Source: Streptococcus pseudopneumoniae (lineage in GTDB: Bacteria; Bacillota; Bacilli; Lactobacillales; Streptococcaceae). From it: a DNA stretch of 64,000 nt. Position 1 is the stretch's first letter; the number at the start of each line of letters is the position of its first letter. The stretch is taken from NCBI RefSeq assembly GCF_001073085.1, contig NZ_JVFV01000042.1:62001-126000 (forward strand). Reading direction: 5' to 3'. Below are positions 27,419 through 40,400 of this stretch, piece after piece. Below the pieces are notes generated by a model that was not told the DNA's origin, made no database searches, and worked only from the letters and a program-made list of their open reading frames with translations. A program made the translations under genes and the position numbers.

Positions 27419-29146
27419 TTAAAATCGAATGATTTCTCTTGTTTTTTCATATGAAGAAACAAAGCGATTTGTTACTCCTGGTTCAGCAACTTCCAAAGCT
27501 TGGGAAATCTTTTCAAAAGATGCTTGATAATCAAAGGCATTTTCAAAGATTTCTAAAGATTCATGGAAGGCTTGTTGAATTCCTTCATCAAATGATCTGT
27601 AGCGATTAGAATATTGAAGCAACTGTTCTGTCAAGGTAGCATATTGCACGATACTGTATGTTTCTGTTTCCAAAACTTCCATATCATGTGACGCGATTTC
27701 TAGGATACGATTGACAGACTCAATGTTGACTTGTGACTGTTCCAACTCTGCCATCAAATCCTCAGTACTATGGCTAGCAGCAAAGAACAATTTCAAGAAG
27801 TTCTGTGGGATTCCTGGAAGATTTCTCTTTTCCATGTAGCGCTTGATCGTGTGAAGGCGATTGACGTAAACATTTGCCTTTTGACGAGCATTAACATCAT
27901 CTTTTTCAATCTGTACTAGACGTTCGCTCACTGAAACTTGATCATCTTCAATTTCTTTTAATGTAGCTTGAACATTTTCTAAACGTTCTTCCAATACAGA
28001 GTAAGCTTCTGAATATTCCTCTTGTTCTGAAGTCAAATCACTAACTGTAAGTTCTAGGGAATCCAAATCCACTTGAAGACGACGAACATGATTTACATCA
28101 CTCTCAGCCATCAAGTAGGTCTTGCTCAAACGCTCGATATCTTTCACCAAGACCTGATTATTGTCTTTTAAGTGGTCAAGATAAGTTGGAAGTGTTGACA
28201 ACAAGTTTTCAACAACTTTTTGAGAAGCAATCTCTCGTGTGAAAATATTATAGAGAGCATTGATTTCTTCTTGAATCTGAGTGTTTTCATATTCAGCATT
28301 GTCCAATTCCAATTTTTTAATATTTTCTTGGTTATTTTTCAAGGCTTCATACAACAACTGTAAACGTGATTCAATGTCAGTTTCTACAAAGTGATAATTG
28401 GCATCAAGCAACTTACGATAGCCAGCCTCTAGATCTTCAAGTTGATCAGGGAGTTCAGTCGTTAGTTTAGTAACAATTGCTGGAATTCTCTCCACGATAT
28501 GTGTCAAAGCGAGAATATGGTTTTCAGCATTATCTAAAATTCCTGCTGCTTCAACTGGATCTCCTGAAGAGTTTAGCGTCACAAATTGAGAAAATTCAGA
28601 TTGGATGTTCTCCAATTGTTTTTCAATTTCAGGAAGTGCTTGACCATATTTCTCAGAATCTCCTGCGACTGTTTTCTGCAGGCTTTCAAATAAATCTAAA
28701 GCATGCAAGACACGACCACTATTTTTGGATTCTTGTTTTTCTAGATCTGCCAAAGCATTTCGAATGGAAGCAATATCTTCTTCGATAAGGGTAATCTGGC
28801 TTTCAATTTGATCAATTTTGTGTTGAGCTTTCAAGAAGCGAAATGAATTATTGTACCCTTCTGCTTCAAACAGATTATTCTCAATATCCGCAAATGAGTT
28901 GAGTGATAGGTCTACCCATTTTTGGTTCCACTCTCTAAATGCAATCTGACTTTGACCAATCAGATGCATATTCTTAACAGCTTCTACTTCATCGTTAACT
29001 GGAAGGTTATACAACTCTTCCTTTCTTTCTTCTAATACTGCCAGCCTCTTTTCATTGCGTTTGCGTAACAAAACTGCCACAACATATGCAATAATCAGAA
29101 GAGCCGCGATTGCAATCATAGTAATAATCAACAGATTATCAGACAT
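27419..29146 (-). CDS. ezrA: Septation ring formation regulator EzrA
   Basis: The 575-residue protein has one N-terminal membrane helix (about residues 5-26) with the N terminus outside, followed by a long spectrin-like coiled-coil cytoplasmic rod rich in Glu, Leu and Gln. EzrA regulates FtsZ ring placement and links it to wall synthesis at the septum. I start it at 29146 (MSDNLLIITM) because AAAAAGGAG precedes that ATG. It follows gyrB with a gap of about 80 bp. Confidence 0.95.
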   Translation of the reverse strand: MSDNLLIITMIAIAALLIIAYVVAVLLRKRNEKRLAVLEERKEELYNLPVNDEVEAVKNMHLIGQSQIAFREWNQKWVDLSLNSFADIENNLFEAEGYNNSFRFLKAQHKIDQIESQITLIEEDIASIRNALADLEKQESKNSGRVLHALDLFESLQKTVAGDSEKYGQALPEIEKQLENIQSEFSQFVTLNSSGDPVEAAGILDNAENHILALTHIVERIPAIVTKLTTELPDQLEDLEAGYRKLLDANYHFVETDIESRLQLLYEALKNNQENIKKLELDNAEYENTQIQEEINALYNIFTREIASQKVVENLLSTLPTYLDHLKDNNQVLVKDIERLSKTYLMAESDVNHVRRLQVDLDSLELTVSDLTSEQEEYSEAYSVLEERLENVQATLKEIEDDQVSVSERLVQIEKDDVNARQKANVYVNRLHTIKRYMEKRNLPGIPQNFLKLFFAASHSTEDLMAELEQSQVNIESVNRILEIASHDMEVLETETYSIVQYATLTEQLLQYSNRYRSFDEGIQQAFHESLEIFENAFDYQASFEKISQALEVAEPGVTNRFVSSYEKTREIIRF

Positions 29147-29227
29147 ATCAAACTCCTTTTTATACATGAAACAATTGTAATGATTATATCATATTTTTCA
29201 AACCATGGGAACTATTTCCCAATTTTT

Positions 29228-31752
<2,525 letters not shown>

Positions 31753-31759
31753 ACCCTTC

Positions 31760-31768
31760 ATTATAGCA
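31760..31768 (-). promoter_or_regulatory. Extended -10 promoter of HAD-gyrB operon (leaderless)
   Basis: TGCTATAAT (TATAAT at 31760-31765) lies 7 bases before the ATG at 31752. No good -35 is visible. Confidence 0.6.
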
Positions 31769-31811
31769 TTTTTTTATCAAAAAAGCGACGATTTCCTTCT
31801 ATTTTAACAGT

Positions 31812-31856
31812 AAAAAACGAGAAGAATCCCCTAATTGATAGATTCCTCTCGTTTTA
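31812..31856 (-). terminator. Terminator after the DJ-1 gene
   Basis: A minus-strand stem (AACGAGAGGAATC / GATTCTTCTCGTT) is followed by a T tract. Confidence 0.8.
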
Positions 31857-31857
31857 G

Positions 31858-32409
31858 TTAATCTAATCCAAACACATCACTATAGAGCATGGCTTCTCTC
31901 AAAGCATCTGCATCTCCACCAAGTTGTTCCACTAGGTTATAAGCAAAGGCAAGGGCAGTTGCTGGCCCGCGACTAGTAGTCAGCTGACCATCAACAACTA
32001 CTGTTTCCTTGCGATAGTGACCATCAGCAATTTGCTCTTGGACACCATCATAGCAGGTGAACACTTTATCCTTGAGGAGACCAGCTCGATTCAGTACAAT
32101 TGGTGCTGCACAAATGGCTGCTACTTTTTTACCAACTTGCTCAAATTTTTGAAGTTCAGCAATCAATTGCTCATTATCACGCAAGTGAGCTGAACCTGGC
32201 ATACCTCCTGGTAAGACAATCATGTCGTACTCAGATAAATCACCATCAAACACACGATCTGCTTGTACTTGGATGGTATGTGATCCCGTCACTCGGGCTT
32301 CAAAACCAACCATATGACAAGTAATATTGGCACGACGTAATACATCCACAACTGTTAGGGCTTCGATTTCTTCAAAGCCATCTGCTAAGATAACTGCTAC
32401 TTTAGCCAT
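31858..32409 (-). CDS. DJ-1/PfpI family protein
   Basis: The 183-residue protein has the DJ-1 fold. The nucleophilic elbow cysteine is in VAAICAAPIVL near residue 98, and the conserved glutamate is in DGFEEIEA near residue 14. It resembles YajL/ThiJ proteins implicated in glyoxal detoxification or chaperone-like functions. It lies 10 bp after rodA on the same strand and may be co-transcribed. Confidence 0.9.
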   Translation of the reverse strand: MAKVAVILADGFEEIEALTVVDVLRRANITCHMVGFEARVTGSHTIQVQADRVFDGDLSEYDMIVLPGGMPGSAHLRDNEQLIAELQKFEQVGKKVAAICAAPIVLNRAGLLKDKVFTCYDGVQEQIADGHYRKETVVVDGQLTTSRGPATALAFAYNLVEQLGGDADALREAMLYSDVFGLD

Positions 32410-32419
32410 GATTTACTCC

Positions 32420-33643
32420 TTATTTAACTTTTTTCAAAACAACTTTTTTCCGTTTAAATCTTGTCTTACCGCTCTTTTCTTCAGCTAGATGCGTTTGATA
32501 ACTCATCGATAGAAGCAAACCAACACCAATCAGATTACTGATAATGGCTGATCCCCCTTGGGAAATGAACGGTAGAGGAATCCCCGTCAGAGGAAGGAGA
32601 CCTGTCACTGCACCGATATTTTCAAAGATATGGAACAAGAGCATCATAATAAATCCAGTTGAAATGTAGGTATAAAATTGATTATTGGACTTCAGAGTGA
32701 TTTTTAACATTCGATAGATAAGTAGGAGATAAAGCGTAATTACGAGGACAGAGCCGATAAAACCAAAATCTTCTGCAATAACTGTAAAAATCATATCACT
32801 CTCACGAACGGGAATAAGGAGATTGGATACATTAAATCCTTGACCAAATAAGCCTCCACTCCCGATGGCGATTTGCCCTTGGGCCTGTTGATAGGTGGTC
32901 GTCTGTGCATAATCAAAGGGATTGAGCCAAGCAAGGATACGGTTTATCTGATAGGTTGGCATCCCAATCTGATGCATGAAAGCACGCCCATCTTTTGTGA
33001 TGAAAATTGCCAAAAATCCTGCAATTCCTGATACAACTGTCGCAAAAATTGGAATGATAATTTTCCAAGAAACGCCAGAGAGCAAGACGAGTCCAGCAAA
33101 GATGGCGACAAAAACCAAAGCCGTTCCTAAGTCACTCTGCAAGGCCAGTAAAACTAAGACTGGCAGTGTGAAGACAATCATCCACAGTATCAAGAGGAAG
33201 TCTAAAGGAATCGTTCGTTCACTTTCCTTGTGTTTCTGTGTGAATTGAACAATGACCCGAGCCAAGATTAAAATATAGGAAATTTTCATGAATTCGGAAG
33301 GTTGGAAAAGTGTCACTCCTCCAATTGACACCCAGTTTTTAGCCCCTGTTGCCGCCACCAAATTGGGATTGTAAAAAATCAAGGGTAAAACCATAAGGAC
33401 TAGACCTAGGGCATAGAGATAGGGAGTCGATTGCCATAAAAATTTTGTATTAAAAAACATGACTACAAAGCTGATGATAATTCCTAAGACGATCCATGCT
33501 AGTTGCTGACCGAGAATAGGCCAAATATTATGTGGATAGTCATGACTGACAGCTATGTAAATAGCCGCAACTCCAATCACCAGCAAACAGAATACTGGTA
33601 AAATCAAACTATAATCGACCCGAGAGTCGAGAGAACGTTTCAT
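32420..33643 (-). CDS. rodA: Rod-shape/elongation SEDS glycosyltransferase RodA
   Basis: The 407-residue SEDS protein polymerises peptidoglycan glycan strands during peripheral elongation, working with a class B PBP. About ten membrane helices are visible, with the conserved LPLTGIPLPFISQGGSA region near residue 360 and FQPSEFMKI near residue 110. I start it at 33643 because AAGGAGA precedes that ATG. RodA rather than FtsW is favoured by the SEDS C terminus and the division-gene neighbourhood. Confidence 0.92.
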   Translation of the reverse strand: MKRSLDSRVDYSLILPVFCLLVIGVAAIYIAVSHDYPHNIWPILGQQLAWIVLGIIISFVVMFFNTKFLWQSTPYLYALGLVLMVLPLIFYNPNLVAATGAKNWVSIGGVTLFQPSEFMKISYILILARVIVQFTQKHKESERTIPLDFLLILWMIVFTLPVLVLLALQSDLGTALVFVAIFAGLVLLSGVSWKIIIPIFATVVSGIAGFLAIFITKDGRAFMHQIGMPTYQINRILAWLNPFDYAQTTTYQQAQGQIAIGSGGLFGQGFNVSNLLIPVRESDMIFTVIAEDFGFIGSVLVITLYLLLIYRMLKITLKSNNQFYTYISTGFIMMLLFHIFENIGAVTGLLPLTGIPLPFISQGGSAIISNLIGVGLLLSMSYQTHLAEEKSGKTRFKRKKVVLKKVK

Positions 33644-33675
33644 AAAGGTCTCCTTCATTCTTTCAGATGTTTATT

Positions 33676-36129
33676 TTATTTTTTGTGTAAAAATTCTTGA
33701 ACTTTTGAGAATACTTGCTCTTTGCCAACTTCTCTCACTAGACTAGTCTGTGACAAGGCCTTGCTAATCTGCTTTCCATATCGTTTGCTTGTCATTCGGC
33801 TATCCAAGATAAGGACAGATGAGCGCTGTCCAAGACGACGCATGGTTCTACCAATCGCTTGTTTGAGGCGAATGATAGCCATTGGCAGTTGATAGTCGTA
33901 GAAAGGATTTTTCCCTTCAAGACGCAGTTCCTGATTCATTTTTTTCGTAAAGGGATCTTCTGGATTTTGGAAGGGCAGGCGTGTCACCACTTCAATCACT
34001 CGAGGGTGAGTCGCAAAATCAACTCCCTCCCAAAAACTTCCTGTCCCTAGTAAGAGTTGAGAGTCTCCTCTTTCAAATCGTTTCTTGAGTTGAGCCGGAT
34101 CTCCGTTTTTATATTGGGCTAGATGAGAAAGAGATAGAGAGTCTGATACCTGCAACAAAAGGTCTTTTGAAGTAAATAAAACGAGCATGGGTTCCTCAAG
34201 ATAGGACAAATCTTCCAGCACTTCCACGAGAGCCTGAGCATAGTCTTCTTGGGAGGTTTCTGTCACCAATGGAAAATCTTTAATGACCAAGATTTCTTGA
34301 TTTTCTTGAAAATTCTCATCCAGTCTGTCAAAGGCTGCATGCGGGAATCCCATTAGTTCTGGTAAAGATACTCTGCTACTAATTTCCAAGGTTGCAGAGA
34401 CAGCTAAGAGTTGACAAGTCTCTGGAAAAATCTGTGAAAAGAGCAGACGTTGATTGCGACTGGAAGAAATGACAACCTTCTTGCTAGACAAGTCTGAGGC
34501 TGATAGCCAAAATTCTCCATCAATGCAGAAAAATCGCTGATAGTCCTGGAAACCTTGAACGTCTAGCTCAGAGAAATCCTGTTGGAGTTGTGCCATTGTA
34601 GTCGTCGGGCACATTCTTCGTTTGCCAGATAGGAACTGATCCATCAAGTGACAAAGCTCAAAGCGAATACTCTCCATCAAGCGTCTTTGAAGCGTTCCTT
34701 TTTCTCGAACTAAGGCTTGATCTAGCTGGTCAACTATGTCGTTTAATACGAAACTCTTCTGAGAAAGATTTTCCAAAGTTAATAAGATCTTCTGGGCCTC
34801 ATCCAAGATCAAGAGACGGCCCTCTAGTAGACTGGGATCGTCCTCAAGTCGGGTAACGAGATAAGCATGATTGGTCACAAGTAGCTGGCAAGAGCGAGCT
34901 TTTTTCTGCCCCCGTCTCCAAAAATCCTCCAACCAAAAGAGAGAAGCTTTGGGAAGATTACCATCATGCACCAAGTTTGGCAAAAATTGCTGGTAACGGT
35001 AAAGCTGGCCAATCTCATCTAAATCTCCAGTTTCAGTTTCAGTCAACCAAACTAGAAGTTGCATCTTGAAACGTGTGTACAAGCGATTGGACTCTTCTTC
35101 CTCTAGCGCTGCATGAAAGGAATCTAGTTTTAAGTAATTTTGTGGTCCTTTGAGATTATGAATCGAAAGGTGAAAGACCTCTTCCAATCTACGAGCCTCT
35201 TCTTGCATCACTTGATTTTGTAGAACTTTAGTAGGAACACTGATGAGGATTCCTTTTTCGTTCTCTAGTGATAAGGCTGGCAGGAGATAGCCGTAGGTTT
35301 TTCCAATTCCAGTCTGAGCTTGCACAAAGGCAATTTTCTCATTCTGTAGAAAATCTTGAACCTTTTGAGCAAAGCTAGCTTGCGGGGCTCTATCTTCCAA
35401 ATCCAACAAGGCAATATTGGTTTGGAAATCTTTTGAGAGTTTTCGTGGAGAAAGGGCTGGCTTTTCTTTTCTTAAAAATAAACCTTGCACCTCTACCAAG
35501 TCATGTTCAACTAGGATGGACTGCTTCTGATAAACTTCCTCGATGACTAGGTAAGATTCATAGAGTAAGCTGTCTGATAAACTCAATAAGCGCTCCAATA
35601 AGCCTTTTGGCAGTTGAAACATTTTTTGTCGCATACAGAGAAAGAGCTCTGCTGTTGCTTGGGCATCTGATAGAGCAGTATGGGCTTTTTCTAATGAAAT
35701 TCCCAACTCTTGACAGAGAATCCCCAGATTGTATTTTTCAAGTTGAGGATAAAATACCTGAGCCAACTCGACTGTATCGATACGAGGAGTGCGCAATTCA
35801 TAACCCTCGAAAAAGAGGAATTCTGCCAACAAATTGGCATCGAACTGGACATTGTGCGCAACAAAAACACCGTCCTTGACCAAGTCAAAAATTTTTCCAG
35901 CCACCTGAGAAAATTCCGGTGCCTCTGCTAGTCGCTGATCGGTCAAGCCCGTTAATTCTTTGATATGAGAATCCAAGGGTTCGTGGGGATTAACATCCGT
36001 TGCAAATTGGTCAACAATCTCGCCATTTTCAATGACCACGATTCCCACTTGGATAATTTTTGCCTTGCTTCCGGTACTGGTCGCCTCTAAATCTACGACC
36101 ACGTACCGATCATTTCTAAAATTCATCAT
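33676..36129 (-). CDS. dinG: DinG-family exonuclease/helicase
   Basis: The 817-residue protein is a fusion typical of Firmicutes. The N-terminal DEDD exonuclease domain contains VVDLEATSTG near residue 11, HNVQFDANLL near residue 96 and a HTALSDAQATAE motif near residue 150. The C-terminal XPD-like helicase has Walker A QTGIGKT near residue 275, a DEAQ box (LILDEAQK) near 445 and QAIGRTMRR near 760. The helicase lacks the four-cysteine iron-sulphur motif of E. coli DinG. It follows rodA by 18 bp. Confidence 0.92.
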   Translation of the reverse strand: MMNFRNDRYVVVDLEATSTGSKAKIIQVGIVVIENGEIVDQFATDVNPHEPLDSHIKELTGLTDQRLAEAPEFSQVAGKIFDLVKDGVFVAHNVQFDANLLAEFLFFEGYELRTPRIDTVELAQVFYPQLEKYNLGILCQELGISLEKAHTALSDAQATAELFLCMRQKMFQLPKGLLERLLSLSDSLLYESYLVIEEVYQKQSILVEHDLVEVQGLFLRKEKPALSPRKLSKDFQTNIALLDLEDRAPQASFAQKVQDFLQNEKIAFVQAQTGIGKTYGYLLPALSLENEKGILISVPTKVLQNQVMQEEARRLEEVFHLSIHNLKGPQNYLKLDSFHAALEEEESNRLYTRFKMQLLVWLTETETGDLDEIGQLYRYQQFLPNLVHDGNLPKASLFWLEDFWRRGQKKARSCQLLVTNHAYLVTRLEDDPSLLEGRLLILDEAQKILLTLENLSQKSFVLNDIVDQLDQALVREKGTLQRRLMESIRFELCHLMDQFLSGKRRMCPTTTMAQLQQDFSELDVQGFQDYQRFFCIDGEFWLSASDLSSKKVVISSSRNQRLLFSQIFPETCQLLAVSATLEISSRVSLPELMGFPHAAFDRLDENFQENQEILVIKDFPLVTETSQEDYAQALVEVLEDLSYLEEPMLVLFTSKDLLLQVSDSLSLSHLAQYKNGDPAQLKKRFERGDSQLLLGTGSFWEGVDFATHPRVIEVVTRLPFQNPEDPFTKKMNQELRLEGKNPFYDYQLPMAIIRLKQAIGRTMRRLGQRSSVLILDSRMTSKRYGKQISKALSQTSLVREVGKEQVFSKVQEFLHKK

Positions 36130-36247
36130 TAAAAATTATATCAAAATTTACACAATTTGACATCCATGAACTTTATTGGAAGGGTCAAGTTTCTTGCAAG
36201 TTTTTCTAAAAAATGATTGAATAGAAGTTTAGAAAAGGAGGGGCATC

Positions 36248-36433
36248 ATGAACCCATTAGATTTGTTTAATCAAGTAAAAGAGCTAATCGAGAAAAAAGA
36301 TTTGGTTGCCGCAAAAACCTTTGTCGAAGAAAATAAGGATCAACTCGGTGAGTACCTTAGCCAAGCTCAAGCTTTGGTTTCTGGCTCAGAAGGAATCGGT
36401 AATATTGTTGATAAGGTCAAAGGACTCTTCTAA
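36248..36433 (+). CDS. 61-residue conserved streptococcal protein
   Basis: The small cytoplasmic protein begins MNPLDLFNQVKELIEKKD and ends GIGNIVDKVKGLF. It is helical and charged with no cysteine or membrane segment. It follows AAAAGGAGG and ends at a terminator. I do not recognise a domain, and function is unknown. Confidence 0.75.
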   Translation: MNPLDLFNQVKELIEKKDLVAAKTFVEENKDQLGEYLSQAQALVSGSEGIGNIVDKVKGLF

Positions 36434-36438
36434 TCCTT

Positions 36439-36472
36439 AAAAGGCACCTGAAAACCTCAGGTGTCTTTTTGT
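36439..36472 (+). terminator. Terminator after 61-residue gene, inside nnrD 3' end
   Basis: The hairpin AGGCACCTG / CAGGTGTCT with a T tract ends the plus-strand gene. The last codons of nnrD on the opposite strand run through it. Confidence 0.8.
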
Positions 36473-37305
36473 ATTTTTTTCATGAAGGCTGGGATATGTT
36501 GACTAATCGTAGTTGGCATGACGACATAATTGTCCTCAGCTAGTTCTTGGGCAATTGCTGAATGTAAATAGGTCGCTACTGTCACTCTTTCATAGAGAAT
36601 TGCTTGTGGGAATTGACCTGCAAAGCCAGCGATCATACCAGCCAGAGTATCCCCCATGCCGCCAGTCGCCTGATAGGGACCGCCAACACCTAGCTGATAA
36701 CAATCAACTTGTCCAGCTTGCCAGATTCGAGTAGCTGGACCTTTTTGAACCAAAATCGTTCCTGAAGGAAAGCTCTTCAAAGCCTCTCCTGTTTCCTTGC
36801 TTCCTTGGGAATCCAAATCTAAGCCTGACAAGACTTGCCATTCCCTCTGGTGAGGAGTTAAGACAAGCTGGGCTTTAGGAAATTTCATTCCCGTCTTCGC
36901 AAAAATGGATAAGGCACCACCATCCAGTATGAGAGTCTGGTCTTGATTTGAATGATGAAAAACTGTTTGGAGAAGCTCTTCTCCACGCTCATCATCCACT
37001 AGTCCAGGTCCGACCAAGACAACACTTGCTTTTTCCAACTGTTGCTCAAGCAATTGCTTATCGTCAAGAGCAAAAGCCATAGCCTCCGGCAGATGGCTAT
37101 GTAGAGCTGGAATATTCTCCTTATCTGTTGCTACTGTCACTAAGCCTGCGCCACTTCTAACAGCCCCTAAGGCAGCCATAATAATCGCTCCCCCATAGGG
37201 ATAAGTCCCACCAATCAAGAGAAGATGCCCGTAGTCTCCCTTATGACTAGAACGAGAACGCTCGATGATCACTTTTTTCAATAGAGCTTGATCAATCTCT
37301 TTCAT
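36457..37305 (-). CDS. nnrD: ADP-dependent NAD(P)H-hydrate dehydratase
   Basis: The 282-residue ribokinase-like enzyme repairs hydrated NAD(P)H. Motifs are GDYGHLLLIGG near residue 23, AGLVTVAT near residue 53, LVGPGL near 95, and TGGMGDTLAGMIAGF near residue 222, the substrate and ADP-binding region. It is the C-terminal half of YjeF-type proteins; no epimerase (NnrE) half is fused here. Its final codons lie within the terminator of the convergent gene. Confidence 0.93.
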   Translation of the reverse strand: MKEIDQALLKKVIIERSRSSHKGDYGHLLLIGGTYPYGGAIIMAALGAVRSGAGLVTVATDKENIPALHSHLPEAMAFALDDKQLLEQQLEKASVVLVGPGLVDDERGEELLQTVFHHSNQDQTLILDGGALSIFAKTGMKFPKAQLVLTPHQREWQVLSGLDLDSQGSKETGEALKSFPSGTILVQKGPATRIWQAGQVDCYQLGVGGPYQATGGMGDTLAGMIAGFAGQFPQAILYERVTVATYLHSAIAQELAEDNYVVMPTTISQHIPAFMKKIQKDT

Positions 37306-37360
37306 ACACTACTCCTTCATGCTTTCTCTTACTTTCATTATACACCTCACTACCCAATTA

Positions 37361-37395
37361 ATAAAGGAGAAGACTATGCTATCTTCTCCTTTATT
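37361..37395. terminator. Terminator between bgaA and nnrD
   Basis: A long near-perfect stem (AAAGGAGAAGA / TCTTCTCCTTT) with A/T flanks lies between bgaA and nnrD. Confidence 0.75.
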
Positions 37396-37434
37396 TATAA
37401 TGATTAGTTTTTTAGAGCTGGGAATTATCAGTCC

Positions 37435-40400
37435 TTATTTTTCTTTACGTTTAACTGTTAGTAGTGCCACTGATAAAACAAGACTGAGACTTGCTAGGAA
37501 GGCAGCTGTATCAGATCGACTTTCACCTGTTTCTGGAAGTCTTGCTGAATCTACTTTCTCTGAAGCATTTTCAAGAATCTCTCCATTAACTGCTGGCCCA
37601 TGAGCTTGTTCTACTGGTTCTTGGTTTTGTTCTTTATAGACAATCGCATAAAGTCCTAGATCTTTGGTTGTAAATTCAACCATATCACCTACTAGCGTCA
37701 CCTTTTGAACCTGCAAGCCTTGATCTAAGCTCATGTGATAAACTCCTTGAACCTGACCCTTAACTGGTAATCTCACTAGGACAGCACCTTTGAGTTCAAC
37801 TTCTTGGTTGTCCTTATCTAGTAATTTCACTTGATACGCATCATAGTGTTTACCAGCTAATTCTTGGCGTAGAACCTTCTGCACTTGAAGCTTGAGGTCT
37901 TTAGATAACTCTTTAGTTAGCCCTGCTACCAGAACTCCAGTTTCCTTATCAGTCAAGATTCGGATCTCTTCAGCTGGTTTAACAAGACTTGGTGCTGGCT
38001 TGTTCCCCACTGTAGCTACTGTTCCTGTGTACTCTGGTAATTCATTCTTAGCGGCTTCTACCGCATTGACGCCACCTGTGTATTCTGGCGCTTCGTTCTT
38101 AACTGCCTCTACTGCATTAACACCGCCCTCAAATTCTGGAACTTCTACCACTGGAGCTGGATCGTCGCCTACTGTGCCGATTACATCTGTGTATTCTGGC
38201 AACTCATGCTTAGCTGCTTCTACAGCATTGACACCACCCTCAAATTCTGGGACTTCTACTACTGGAGCTGGATCGTCGCCTACTGTGCCAATCGGATCTG
38301 TGTATTCTGGCAACTCATGCTTGGCAGCTTCAGCAGCATTGACGCCACCCTCAAATTCTGGAACTTCTACCACTGGAGCTGGATCGTCGCCTTTGCTAGT
38401 AGTAATGACTGGTTTAACCTTAACTTCAACAATTCGATCTTGCGCCTCAGTCGTATCGGTATGAACAGTTGTACGGTTAGATCCTAAGACCTTAACATAA
38501 TCAACTCTTTCACCCTTCTTACCTTCTGAGATTACACGACGTTCATCTTGAGCTAAATCATTGTTTTCACGAATAATTTCCTTAAATGGAATTTCGGTCT
38601 TGACAACTTCTAGACTTGGTCGTTCGAGGACAGGACTTTGGTCGCCTTCTTCAGGAACTATACGGTGACTAGGTTTGAAATGAATACGATATTCCTTGAC
38701 AAGACTACCATCCTTAGCAAGAAGACGAACAAGGCTAGGAAGGTTATCCTGACTAGACTCAACAACCGTTGTCACACCGTTACCACTTGCTTGAGCAGTC
38801 ACCTGTGGTTTATTACCATTTAAGCTCACTGTATAATCTGAAACCGCTGGATCAAAGTTTTCCAATGCTTTTCCATCAACCGAAATGGTCACTGAAGGAG
38901 TTTCCACATCTTTTGCTTTAGTAGGAGAGTAAGCACTAAACTCGACCATTGCGAGACCATTAGTTGTCGATTTACGAGTCATGCGTGCTCGAATAGCTGA
39001 TGTCTCAATTGGATCAAAGGTAAATTCGATTGGCTTACCAGCCACGATTTCTCCAGATGCCTTATAAGGAATTTCTTGCCAGTTTTCTGCCTTGTTAAAT
39101 GGATGATCCGCATTTTCTTCATAACGAGAAATAGTACTTGGTTCTGTATAGGCAGGCCCAACATATCTTTCTAGTACCATTGTCGCTGGTGCATCTGTTC
39201 CACTGTCTTTAAAGAATTGAATAGCTACTTTTCCAACAGATTGAGGTGTAATCTGACCATTCTTCTTAAAGAGAATTCCCACAGATGTTTCTTGGTCTTT
39301 CGGAGTACGAGACCAGTTAGTCCAACGTCCATCTTCGTTAAAGTGCCCATCGTTGATATAGAAAATTTTATCCCGAGAAGCTGCTTGTGTGTCATTTGTA
39401 GTAGACGCAAAGGCTTTAGAATCAGTCTCATTATTATTTGCATTTTCTGAAATGACTTGATTACCTTTTGTAACAACTGTTACTTGCATCTTGGTTGTTA
39501 AGTCTGTTCCTAGAACATGACCAAGAACTTCAAAGCTACCTTCTTGGGCAGTCGCATGTTCTGGCACTGCATCCCATTGTACAGCAAGGTTAGCCTTAAC
39601 CCAGCCAGTCTGTGATGGATAGTAGACTGTTACCTCTGCAGGCAATTGAAGTTGATCACCAACATTCAAGGTCTGGGCACTATTTTCTGCAGCTACTGGT
39701 TGTGTTGACTCTTTTTCGTCATCACGGAAGATACGATATTCTTTCAGAACAGTTCCATCCTCAGCTTTCAAGATAAGGCGTGTCGCACCTTTTTCACTTG
39801 TTGCAGGAACAACTGTCACCACACCGTTGTTGCTGGCTGTTGCAGTGATTTCCTTGCTTGCTTGAGGAATATAATAATCTGTCTTAGACGGATTGAAATG
39901 CTCGAGCTTCTTGCCATCTACTTGGATAGAAATTTCTGAGCTGGTAGCACTTGGAACTTTACTTCCTAAAATAGTGATTTCTGTCAAACCAACACCAGCA
40001 GTTCCATCTGCTTTCTTCATACGCATACGAACAGCATAAGTTTCAACCTTATCAAATGTAAAGTGGTTTGTTTGACCTGCAGATAATTGTCCTGGAGCTT
40101 TGAGATGTTCAACTTCTTTCCAGTTGGCAGCATTGTTGAATGGATGGTTGGTATCACGCTGAGCATTATTGACATCATTTGGAAGATCTGGAACTTCTTG
40201 ACCGACATAGTATTCAATAACATATTCTTTTGGAAGTCCGATTGTCCCGTCTGTATAGAAATCGACTGATAGATTGTCTACAAAACGTTTGGTCAAATCA
40301 CCGGAGTTACCAAACAAGATAGACGCCCAGTCATTATCAGTATTTGTTCTCCAAGTTGTCCATCTGTTCTTGACATCTGTAGTAGCTCTTGAAACTGTCA

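Noticed and set aside
37892..38464. 190-residue open frame antisense to the BgaA repeats
   Set aside because: The open frame arises because repetitive codons avoid stops on the other strand. It has no start signal or homology and lies within the real gene.
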